From a candidate division WWE3 bacterium RIFOXYD1_FULL_39_9 (GTDB taxonomy: Bacteria; Patescibacteriota; WWE3; UBA101185; UBA10185), in contig MEWG01000016.1 in NCBI GenBank assembly GCA_001773295.1, forward strand, positions 1 through 18,943: DNA of 18,943 nt, written 5' to 3'. Below the pieces are notes generated by a model. It was not told where the DNA came from, searched no databases, and was given only the letters and a program-made list of their open reading frames with translations. Both the position numbers and the translations under genes were made by a program. Shown in pieces: positions 13,111 through 18,943 of the stretch; position 1 is the first letter of the stretch; every line of letters begins with the position of its first letter.

Positions 13111-13659
13111 CTAAATCTTCAGTAAATCTTCTTTCTTACTTTCGCCGTGCTCATCTACATCTGCCAGATACTCTTTCATTATTTTCTCAATTTCTTCTTT
13201 TTCTCTGAATTTTTCATCTTCGCCTATTTCCTTGTCGGCAAAAGATTTATCAATATCTTTCATAGCTTCCTGTCGAACATTTCTCATGGCATTCTTGCAT
13301 TCTTCCACTTTGGTGGAAACTATCTTAGTAAATTCTATTCTTCGTTCTTCTGTTAATGAGGGGATTGGAACTCTAACTTTATCTGGATCATCAATTGCGT
13401 TTAACTTAAGGTCGCTTTCTCTGATCGCCTTTGCAATAGCATGAATTAAACTTTTGTCCCAAGGGATTACAACAAGGTTTTGAGTATCTAACAAACTGAT
13501 CGAACCGAGCTCTTTTAAGCTCATCTTAGAGCCGTATGCTTCAACACTTACATTTTCAATAAGTGCGGGGTTAGCACGTCCGGTTCGGATCTGGCTCAGT
13601 TCCGATACCAAAAAGTCTAAAGATTTATTCAAACGAGATTTAAATTCTGCAATTGTCAT
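13111..13659 (-). CDS. frr: Ribosome recycling factor
   Basis: This 182-aa protein is of normal length and fully conserved: LDFLVSELSQIRTGRANPALIENV near the N-terminus, VEAYGSKMSLKELGSIS, WDKSLIHAIAKAI, and the C-terminal helical domain with RVPIPSLTEERR and NVRQEAMKDID. With EF-G it splits post-termination ribosomes. It is 50 bp after tsf; pyrH, which normally lies between them, is absent. The mRNA may be leaderless: TAGAAT lies 6 nt before the ATG at 13659, with no Shine-Dalgarno. Confidence 0.97.
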   Translation of the reverse strand: MTIAEFKSRLNKSLDFLVSELSQIRTGRANPALIENVSVEAYGSKMSLKELGSISLLDTQNLVVIPWDKSLIHAIAKAIRESDLKLNAIDDPDKVRVPIPSLTEERRIEFTKIVSTKVEECKNAMRNVRQEAMKDIDKSFADKEIGEDEKFREKEEIEKIMKEYLADVDEHGESKKEDLLKI

Positions 13660-13665
13660 GTAGAA

Positions 13666-13671
13666 ATTCTA
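13666..13671 (-). promoter_or_regulatory. -10-like hexamer of frr, 6 nt before the ATG (leaderless candidate)
   Basis: The minus strand reads TAGAAT-TTCTAC-ATG. The -35 region is poor (TGTTTG at 17 bp). If active, it gives frr-rseP its own promoter, separate from rpsB-tsf. Confidence 0.5.
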
Positions 13672-13709
13672 CCATAACGAATTATGTTCAAACACGCGAG
13701 ATTTAACGA

Positions 13710-14168
13710 TTAAGCTCTAACATCAAACTTTGTAAAGCTTCTGACTTCGACCTTTTCGCCGACTTTGGCAATTACTTCGTTTATTAAATCGATGATTTTC
13801 TTACCAGGATCTCTGATGTATTCTGCCTCCAAGATCTCTTCGACAGTATTAAAGTCTTCGGTACAAACCTGCATTGCAATCTCGTGAGCAAGTTTCTTGA
13901 AATCGTCGGTTTTTGCAACGAAGTCAGTTTCGCAAGCCAAAACGATCAAGCTACCTACTTTTCCACCGGCGTGAATATATGACTCAACCAGTCCATCTTT
14001 TGTAACTCTATCTGATTTCTTGGCAGCCTTAGAAGATACTTTCTTCATGAGCTCGGCTTTAGCTTTTTCGTAATCGCCCCCTGCTGTTTCCAATGCTTGT
14101 TTCACTTCCAAAACACCTGCTCCGGTGTCTTCTCTAAGTTTCTTTATATCTTGAATGTTAAAATTCAT
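13710..14168 (-). CDS. tsf: Elongation factor Ts, short form
   Basis: This 152-aa protein exchanges nucleotide on EF-Tu. The N-terminal UBA-like domain is intact (IQDIKKLREDTGAGVLEVKQALETAGGDYEKA), and the key TDFV motif that contacts EF-Tu is at residues 81-84. Only one core subdomain follows, ending in VGEKVEVRSFTKFDV. Typical EF-Ts proteins are 200-290 aa. The loss of the second subdomain is reminiscent of the short Thermus form, which works as a dimer; whether this one dimerises is inference. A strong AGGAGG Shine-Dalgarno fixes the ATG at 14168. The stop of rpsB is 15 bp upstream, so the two are one transcription unit. Confidence 0.95.
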   Translation of the reverse strand: MNFNIQDIKKLREDTGAGVLEVKQALETAGGDYEKAKAELMKKVSSKAAKKSDRVTKDGLVESYIHAGGKVGSLIVLACETDFVAKTDDFKKLAHEIAMQVCTEDFNTVEEILEAEYIRDPGKKIIDLINEVIAKVGEKVEVRSFTKFDVRA

Positions 14169-14183
14169 TTTGATCCTCCTAAA

Positions 14184-15137
14184 TTACTTTTTAGACTTGG
14201 TTGCAGTACTCTTTTTCTCTTTCTCTTTAGATTCTTCAACAACAGGCTCGCTTTCGCCTACTGCGGTATTTATTACAACCTCGGTTCCCAGTGGCAAAGT
14301 GTCCTCAGCTTTTAGTATTGCTTCGGCGTCTTTGACTACCGTCTCATCCGTATTGATTTTAAGAGAAGGTGCGTCGCTTTCAACTTCTTTTACCACTTTT
14401 GCCTCTTCTTCTTTGACTGCTTCAACTTTATCTTTGTTTTTAGCAAAAGCCTTGTAGCCTTCCTCGATTGCATTAGACACGGCGCCTACCATAACCGAAA
14501 TTGATCTGATGGCGTCGTCATTGCCGGGAAGCGGATAGTCGACGTCTGTTGGGTCTGAGTTTGTATCAATTAAAGCTATAACCGGTATTTTGAATCTTTT
14601 TGCTTCGCGGACAGCGGTCTTTTCTTTTCTTGGATCTACTACGAACATAGCATCAGGTCTGCCTCTAAGGGAAGCGATACCGCCGATAAATCTCTGCAAG
14701 TTATCGATTTCCCTATCAATCATTAATCTTTCCTTTTTGGTATAAACCTGGAATTCGCCTGATTCTCTTTTTTTAAGATTTGTAAGCAATTTGTCTATAC
14801 TTTTCTTGATAACTCTGAAGTTAGTGATTGTCCCACCAAGCCATCTTTCTGTAACAAACAAAGCTCCGCATCTCTCTGCTTCAGCTTTTACAGTTGCGGA
14901 TGCCTGTCTTTTAGTGCCTACAAATATTATTTGTCCGCCTTCCGAAGCTGTTTTGTAAAGAAACTCACAAGCATTTTCTAATAACTTCTCTGTCTGTTCC
15001 AAATTTATGATGTGGATTTTCTTTTCTACAGTGAATATGTACTTCTCCATCTTTGGGTGCCATCTACGCGCCTGATGGCCGATATGTACTCCGGCCTCAA
15101 ACATTTCTTCTATTTTTGGTAATTTATATTTAGCCAT
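14184..15137 (-). CDS. rpsB: 30S ribosomal protein uS2 with an acidic C-terminal extension
   Basis: The first 235 residues are a normal S2: FEAGVHIGHQARRWHPKMEKYIF, IHIINLEQTEKLL, FVGTKRQASATVKAEA, RWLGGTITNFRVIKKSI, PDAMFVVDPRKEKTAVREA, and IPVIALIDTNSDPTDVDYPLPGNDD. The protein then continues for about 80 residues of Glu/Lys/Val-rich, probably disordered sequence ending KEKEKKSTATKSKK, giving 317 aa against the usual 230-260. S2 sits at the back of the small subunit and holds S1 in bacteria that have it. AGGAAA precedes the ATG at 15137 at usable spacing. tsf follows at 15 bp. Upstream is a hairpin-rich region. Confidence 0.96.
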   Translation of the reverse strand: MAKYKLPKIEEMFEAGVHIGHQARRWHPKMEKYIFTVEKKIHIINLEQTEKLLENACEFLYKTASEGGQIIFVGTKRQASATVKAEAERCGALFVTERWLGGTITNFRVIKKSIDKLLTNLKKRESGEFQVYTKKERLMIDREIDNLQRFIGGIASLRGRPDAMFVVDPRKEKTAVREAKRFKIPVIALIDTNSDPTDVDYPLPGNDDAIRSISVMVGAVSNAIEEGYKAFAKNKDKVEAVKEEEAKVVKEVESDAPSLKINTDETVVKDAEAILKAEDTLPLGTEVVINTAVGESEPVVEESKEKEKKSTATKSKK

Positions 15138-15171
15138 GTATCTATTTCCTATTAAATTTATTTATTTTTTT

Positions 15172-15318
15172 GGAGGAAAAACAAAGTGAGCGTACACAAA
15201 AACAGTGTACAAACTTAGAGTGTTTCCTCCCTTTTTGTCATTGTGACAGGGCATCACGCCCGCTATTGAGATCATTAGATCTCTCACCTGAAGGTCTTCG
15301 CGACCAGGGAGATTCAGG
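15172..15318. repeat. Six adjacent hairpins ahead of rpsB (structured leader or interspersed palindromic element)
   Basis: Perfect inverted repeats follow one another in the 231-bp gap between rpsB and topA: GGAGGAAA/TTTCCTCC (15172-15179 with 15223-15230) enclosing GTACAC/GTGTAC (15192-15197 with 15205-15210); TGTCA/TGACA (15236-15248); GGGC/GCCC (15249-15261); GAGATC/GATCTC with a 4-nt loop (15268-15283); and CCTGAA/TTCAGG (15287-15318) enclosing GGTC/GACC with a 7-nt bulge. On the minus strand it would be the 5' leader of rpsB. On the plus strand the run starting TTTTTGTCATTGTGACA resembles intergenic repeat elements I have seen in other bacterial genomes, from memory only. The ORF that spans it (15162-15356) has no family match. 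Confidence 0.5.
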
Positions 15319-15368
15319 AACTGCATTAGATTAACAAATAGATTAGGTTTCTGCAATACCTACAAGAT

Positions 15369-17573
15369 TTAGGCGAGTTGGGTTATCTGCTCTGTGTCGG
15401 ATTTTGCGGCCTTTTCACTGGTTGTATTCTCTGCAGGCTCGTCTGTTTCTTTTTTAGCACCCATTGGGTTTGCCCAGCTGGAATAGTCGCACTCCGGATA
15501 TCTGCTGCAGCCATAAAATATTCTTCTCTTGGCTTTTTTAACAATTACTTCCCCTTCGGTACATTTGGGGCACTTCATTCCGATTTTCTGTAAGTATGGT
15601 TTTGTCGTCTTACATTTCGGGTAGTTGCTGCAAGCTAAAAACTTGCCAAATCGACCTGTTTTTAAGATAAAAGTGCCGTCATCGCAATTTGGGCATTTGC
15701 CGTAGTCCTGATCTTTATCATTTTCGGATAGTTCCGATTCCATTGGTTTTGCATATTCGCACTCGGGGTAGTTGGAACAACTTAAAAACTTGCCGTATTT
15801 GCCTAACTTTATTATCAAATTGTGGCCGCATTCAGGGCATTTCTCATCACTGGTTCCTAATGTCGTAATATCGGATTTTTGTAAAGTTTTGTCCTTTTCA
15901 GCTACTACTTTTTCAAAAGGTGTGTAAAATTCTCTGATTACCGGCACCCATTCTCTTTTTCCATCAGCGATATCGTCCAAACTTTCCTCCATCTGTGCCG
16001 TAAATGTGTAGTCAATTACTTCAGGAAAGTGCTCTACTAAAAGATCCGTTACCACAAATGCAAAGTCGCCTGGAATAAAGTATCTTCCATCTTTAGTTAC
16101 ATATCCTCTGGCCTGAATTGTGGCAATTGTAGGCGCGTAAGTTGAAGGTCGTCCTATACCCAGTTCTTCAAGTTGTTTAATCAAAGTTGCGTCGCTGTAT
16201 CTTGCCGGAGGCTGTGTGAAATGCTGCTCCGGGTGCAGTTCTGCAAGTAGTACCGCCTCACCTTCCTTGTACTCCGGAAGGATGTTCAAGGCTTCCTCTT
16301 CCTCTTCAACTGAAAGGCTATTTCCTACTTTCAGCCAACCTGCAAATTTTAACTGGGAGCCTGATGCGCGGAAACCATATTGATTTTGAGAAATTACTGA
16401 AATAGTTGTTTGATCGTATACAGCTGGGAGCATTTGGCATTCCAATGATCTTTTCCATACCATCAAGTAAACTTTTAGCTCGTCCGGTTTCATGCCGTTC
16501 TTCTTATCAGGTCTTTTATTTAAGTTAGTTGGTCTGATGGCCTCGTGCGCTTCCTGTGCATTGGCAGATTTTGTTTTGTAGAAGATTCCCTGCTCCGGAA
16601 GCATTTCTTTTCCGTAGTTTTCGGCTATATACTTTCTAGCTGAGTTTACAAATTGAGGCGCTAGATTTAGCGAATCAGTTCTGTGATAGGTTATGTACCC
16701 TTTTTCAAATAGTCCTTGGGCGGCACTCATTGTTCTTCTTGCTGTATATCCAAAAACATTAGACATAGCCTGCTGTAATGTAGAAGTCTTAAAAGGTGCG
16801 TAGGGATTCTTTTTTCTTTCGGCTTTTTTTATTTCTGAAATAGTAAATGAATCATTATTGAGTTCAGACTGAATCTTTTTAGCCTTACTGTCGTTATCAA
16901 TTTTTAGTTTTTTAGCTTTGAACTCAACCAACTCCGCCTTAAAAGGTCTTTTCTTCTTTTCGTCTGTGAAATTGCCCTCTATTGACCAGTATTCCTCCGG
17001 TTTGAAGGCCTGTCTTTCTCGCTCTCTTTCAACAACAAGTCGAACTGCAACGCTTTGAACACGACCTGCTGAAAGCCCATATCTAACCTTCTTCCATAAT
17101 AATGGAGACAATTTATATCCAACAAGTCTATCGAGAACCCTTCTGGCCTGCTGCGCATCAACCAAATCTATATTTAATTCACTTTGATTTGCAAACGCTT
17201 CCTCAATTGCGTCTTTAGTAAGCTCATGAAAAACAACTCGGTTAAATGCTAAGGCTTCTTTAGCTTTTTTTGTTTTTGGAGATAAAAGTTCTCTTAAATG
17301 CCAGGCAATTGCCTCCCCTTCTCTATCCGGGTCTGTCGCCAATATTACAGTATCTTTATCTTTTACAACTTTTTTAAGCTCGTTTAAGGTTTTTTGCGCT
17401 TTGTCAGGTACTACATACTCGGGAGTAAAGTCATGCTCAATATCTATGCCCATCCCGCTTTTAGGGAGATCGCGTATGTGCCCCATTGAGGCTTTAATTT
17501 CGTATTCTTTACCCAGATATCCGGATAATGTCTTTGCTTTTGTAGGTGACTCGACGATCACAAGTTTCGACAT
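15369..17573 (-). CDS. topA: DNA topoisomerase I (type IA)
   Basis: This 734-aa enzyme relaxes negative supercoils. The Toprim domain is at residues 1-150 (LVIVESPTKAKTL, then DPDREGEAIAWH at 81-92). Helix motif GLSAGRVQSVAVRLV is at 166-180. The catalytic tyrosine is Tyr296 in KGYITYHRTDS. The lid segment FTQPPARYSDATLIKQLEELGIGRPSTYAPTI is intact. The C-terminus carries three four-cysteine zinc ribbons (CPEC...CSNYPEC, CPNC...CSNYPKC, CPKC...CSRYPEC), followed by a short low-complexity tail. Length and order are normal. The ATG at 17573 is nine nt after a TATACT hexamer, with no Shine-Dalgarno. Confidence 0.97.
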   Translation of the reverse strand: MSKLVIVESPTKAKTLSGYLGKEYEIKASMGHIRDLPKSGMGIDIEHDFTPEYVVPDKAQKTLNELKKVVKDKDTVILATDPDREGEAIAWHLRELLSPKTKKAKEALAFNRVVFHELTKDAIEEAFANQSELNIDLVDAQQARRVLDRLVGYKLSPLLWKKVRYGLSAGRVQSVAVRLVVERERERQAFKPEEYWSIEGNFTDEKKKRPFKAELVEFKAKKLKIDNDSKAKKIQSELNNDSFTISEIKKAERKKNPYAPFKTSTLQQAMSNVFGYTARRTMSAAQGLFEKGYITYHRTDSLNLAPQFVNSARKYIAENYGKEMLPEQGIFYKTKSANAQEAHEAIRPTNLNKRPDKKNGMKPDELKVYLMVWKRSLECQMLPAVYDQTTISVISQNQYGFRASGSQLKFAGWLKVGNSLSVEEEEEALNILPEYKEGEAVLLAELHPEQHFTQPPARYSDATLIKQLEELGIGRPSTYAPTIATIQARGYVTKDGRYFIPGDFAFVVTDLLVEHFPEVIDYTFTAQMEESLDDIADGKREWVPVIREFYTPFEKVVAEKDKTLQKSDITTLGTSDEKCPECGHNLIIKLGKYGKFLSCSNYPECEYAKPMESELSENDKDQDYGKCPNCDDGTFILKTGRFGKFLACSNYPKCKTTKPYLQKIGMKCPKCTEGEVIVKKAKRRIFYGCSRYPECDYSSWANPMGAKKETDEPAENTTSEKAAKSDTEQITQLA

Positions 17574-17582
17574 ACAGGTTTG

Positions 17583-17612
17583 AGTATAGCATCTGATTTT
17601 CAGTTCTGGGAA
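17583..17612 (-). promoter_or_regulatory. Candidate topA promoter
   Basis: On the minus strand, -10 TATACT (17583-17588) and -35 TTCCCA (17607-17612) are separated by 18 bp, and the ATG is 9 nt after the -10. The mRNA would have a leader of only a few bases or none. Confidence 0.4.
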
Positions 17613-17648
17613 ATATATTGATGGTAAAAAGTGGTTTTAAAATGACTC

Positions 17649-17704
17649 GGCCGGGCAAACATGGTGATAGTTAATTTCTTAACTTTCCATAGTTTTGCCC
17701 GGCC
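17649..17704. terminator. Long GC-rich hairpin between the small membrane gene and topA, possible terminator
   Basis: An 11-bp perfect inverted repeat (GGCCGGGCAAA 17649-17659 and its complement 17694-17704) encloses further pairing (CATGG/CCAT) and an apical AGTTAA/TTAACT stem closed by a 4-nt loop (GAAA on the minus strand, 17675-17678). It stands out from the AT-rich surroundings. Downstream on the minus strand is only GAGTCATTTT, so the T-run is weak. It could be the terminator of the 51-aa gene or a structured RNA. Confidence 0.5.
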
Positions 17705-17745
17705 TGATTGTGGAACTCTTGTGTGCTGGTGAAGGTAAAGGCAGT

Positions 17746-17901
17746 CTACTTCTTTGAGTTTTCCTTCATCTTCTCCACAATGTTCCATCCAGCTGTCACA
17801 AGCGCAGTTATACCAGTGAACAAATACTGATCTCCGGGATTTCCCGCGTCTATGAAGAACCAGCCGACTAAAACAAGTAGAATAACAAGCGCGATAGGCA
17901 T
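17746..17901 (-). CDS. Small membrane protein, 51 aa, function unknown
   Basis: The minus-strand frame from the ATG at 17899-17901 to TAG at 17746-17748 encodes 51 aa. It opens MPIALVILLVLVGWFFIDAG, a hydrophobic helix, followed by NPGDQY, a second moderately hydrophobic helix (LFTGITALVTAGWNIV), and a basic end EKMKENSKK. This looks like a two-helix hairpin membrane protein with charged C-terminus. GGAGAG lies about 7 nt before the ATG, and a near-consensus promoter lies 60 bp upstream, which make it a real gene despite its size. I do not recognise a family. It sits between the PBP2-like gene and topA, and is probably transcribed alone, because the large hairpin follows it. Confidence 0.75.
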   Translation of the reverse strand: MPIALVILLVLVGWFFIDAGNPGDQYLFTGITALVTAGWNIVEKMKENSKK

Positions 17902-17960
17902 TTTTTTCTCTCCGTTTGTGAATTAGAGCTAATTTTGCTCTTTGATGAATTTATAATCTA

Positions 17961-17989
17961 ATTATACTATAGGATATGTACTTTGGCAA
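17961..17989 (-). promoter_or_regulatory. Strong promoter of the 51-aa membrane protein gene
   Basis: On the minus strand, -35 TTGCCA (17984-17989), a 17-bp spacer and a perfect -10 TATAAT (17961-17966). The predicted start is near 17954, giving a leader of about 50 nt with an AGAGC/GCTCT hairpin (17925-17941) and the GGAGAG ribosome binding site. It is the best promoter in the window. Confidence 0.75.
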
Positions 17990-18005
17990 ATCGGGAAATC
18001 CCCGA
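17987..18005 (-). terminator. Weak possible terminator of the PBP2-like gene
   Basis: On the minus strand, TCGGG-GATTT-CCCGA (17991-18005) is followed by three T. The short T-run and small stem leave this uncertain; read-through into the 51-aa gene is possible. Confidence 0.25.
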
Positions 18006-18023
18006 CACAACGGTAAAAACTGC

Positions 18024-18943
18024 CTATTCAGCAAACCAAACATCCAGCAACTCCTTGGCAATAGGTCCGGCATCGTCAGAACCCGATCCGCCGCCCTCCA
18101 AAAACACGGTCAATGCGATGTTTGCGTTGTCATATGGACCAAAAACTGTAAACCATGCGTGCGTTTTATCTTCACCGGCAGAATCGATGTATTCACTAGT
18201 TCCGGTCTTACCGGCTAACTCAATTCCCTTGTGTCTGATGGGAAAATCAAATAGCGGATATCCTGTACCACCGGGCTCTACTGCCATTTTCATACCTTCG
18301 CGGATAGTCTCGTACTCGCTTTTACTAATCAAACTTTGGCTCAAAATCTCTGTTTCGTACTCTTTGACTCCCTGAATTCCTTGAACTACCCTTGGTTTCA
18401 TTAAATACCCGCCATTTGCAAAATAAGCTGTAACATTATTAACCTGCAAGGGCGTGGCTAGAACATCGCCTTGTCCAATAGAAGTAATATAGGTATCTCC
18501 CAAGTACCAATCTCGACCAGTTCCGTCAGGCATGTGACCTTTTACCTCTCCCCACATATCAATGCCGGTCAAAGAGCCGTAACCAAACTTTTTGGCCCAC
18601 TCAGCTAATGACTTTATCCCAACCCCTTTAACATCACCAAACCCGCCGCCGACAGTATAGAAATAAGTATCGTTACTAACTTGTAAAGCCCTCTGTAAAT
18701 TAACATCACCGTGTCCTCCCTCTTTCCAGTTCTTGAAAATGTATGAACCTACCTGAAGGTATCCGGGATCAAAGACAATTGTTCGAGGGGTTATTGTACC
18801 TTCGTGCAGACCTGCAGATGCCGTAACCATTTTAAATGTTGATCCGGGCGGGTACGCTGCAGAAATTACTCTGTTAAAGAAAGGGAACGACTTGTCTTCC
18901 TGCATGGAATTATATTCATCAGTACTTAAACCTTCGACTAATT
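18024..18943 (-). CDS. mrdA: Class B penicillin-binding protein 2, transpeptidase domain (5' end outside window)
   Basis: The frame stays open to the right edge, so the M at 18905 is internal and the N-terminus is missing; about 305 residues are visible. All three transpeptidase motifs are present: the active-site Ser in YPPGSTFK, the SxN motif SND in QVSNDTYFY, and KTG in ELAGKTGTSEY. GQGDVLATPLQVNNVTAYFANGG is typical of PBP2/MrdA proteins. The enzyme crosslinks peptidoglycan on the outer face of the membrane and, in rod-shaped cells, works with RodA in elongation. The visible part starts LVEGLSTDEYNSMQEDKS. The C-terminus ends soon after the domain (KELLDVWFAE), with no PASTA repeats. Assignment to PBP2 rather than FtsI rests on the domain sequence and is fairly secure. 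Confidence 0.93.
   Translation of the reverse strand, partial: LVEGLSTDEYNSMQEDKSFPFFNRVISAAYPPGSTFKMVTASAGLHEGTITPRTIVFDPGYLQVGSYIFKNWKEGGHGDVNLQRALQVSNDTYFYTVGGGFGDVKGVGIKSLAEWAKKFGYGSLTGIDMWGEVKGHMPDGTGRDWYLGDTYITSIGQGDVLATPLQVNNVTAYFANGGYLMKPRVVQGIQGVKEYETEILSQSLISKSEYETIREGMKMAVEPGGTGYPLFDFPIRHKGIELAGKTGTSEYIDSAGEDKTHAWFTVFGPYDNANIALTVFLEGGGSGSDDAGPIAKELLDVWFAE

Noticed and set aside
15162..15356. 64-aa minus-strand ORF upstream of rpsB
   Set aside because: It runs straight through the hairpin array, has no ribosome binding site at its start and no recognisable composition; the inverted repeats explain the sequence better.
17600..17788. 62-aa minus-strand ORF between topA and the 51-aa gene
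   Set aside because: It overlaps the end of the better supported 51-aa gene in another frame and crosses the 56-nt hairpin; no start signals or family match.
17983..18375. 130-aa plus-strand ORF opposite the PBP2-like gene
   Set aside because: It lies antisense to a transpeptidase domain with all catalytic motifs, and is a shadow frame.
1..18943. CRISPR arrays, insertion sequences, rRNA or tRNA genes, and a defence system
   Set aside because: No regular spaced repeats, transposase motifs, conserved rRNA segments or cloverleaf folds were seen; the content is core housekeeping.
1896..18943. Reassignment of TGA to glycine as in SR1/Gracilibacteria
   Set aside because: rpsR ends naturally with TGA and no reading frame needs an internal TGA.

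Overview
The window reads as a piece of a small, AT-rich, gene-dense bacterial chromosome, most likely from the Candidate Phyla Radiation (Patescibacteria). The evidence is indirect. Nearly every gene is a core housekeeping gene, and several proteins are unusually short for their families: EF-Ts is 152 aa, the YqeY-like protein 100 aa, YbeY 100 aa and Pth 168 aa. Some usual neighbours are absent: no ybaB between dnaX and recR, no pyrH between tsf and frr, no uppS/cdsA/dxr between frr and rseP. The one large exported protein has a C-terminal module of a kind I associate with CPR surface proteins. The genetic code looks standard, with TGA used as a stop. I cannot name the phylum with certainty.

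Layout. All recognised genes except one are on the minus strand. From right to left, in the direction of transcription, they are: the 3' part of a class B penicillin-binding protein (PBP2-like); a 51-aa two-helix membrane protein with its own strong promoter and a large hairpin behind it; topA; a 230-bp stretch packed with hairpins; rpsB-tsf; frr-rseP, closed by an intrinsic terminator; a 320-bp region with promoters and a structured leader; rpsU-yqeY-ybeY-pth with overlapping or nearly touching ends; dnaX; recR; cysS. Next comes a convergent plus-strand gene for a 653-aa secreted surface protein. It shares a divergent regulatory region with ychF. Last is rpsF-ssb-rpsR, followed without a break by two proteins resembling the MutL/GlmL-like ASKHA family and a partner with a barrel-sandwich-like N-terminus. 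The second of these runs off the left edge.

The genes cover translation (S2, S6, S18, S21, EF-Ts, RRF, Pth, CysRS, YchF, YbeY), replication and repair (DnaX, SSB, RecR, TopA) and the cell envelope (PBP2, RseP, the surface protein). The main unusual points are: (i) dnaX carries an in-frame A AAA AAG slippery heptamer with a -1 stop two codons later, in the arrangement I recall for the E. coli gamma/tau switch; (ii) ychf, cysS, recR and frr have a -10-like hexamer exactly 6-7 nt before the start codon and no Shine-Dalgarno, which suggests leaderless mRNAs, while ssb, tsf and the 51-aa gene have clear Shine-Dalgarno sites; (iii) CysRS has changes in both class I signature motifs; (iv) a MutL-like pair is attached to the S18 operon; (v) six hairpins stand side by side ahead of rpsB.
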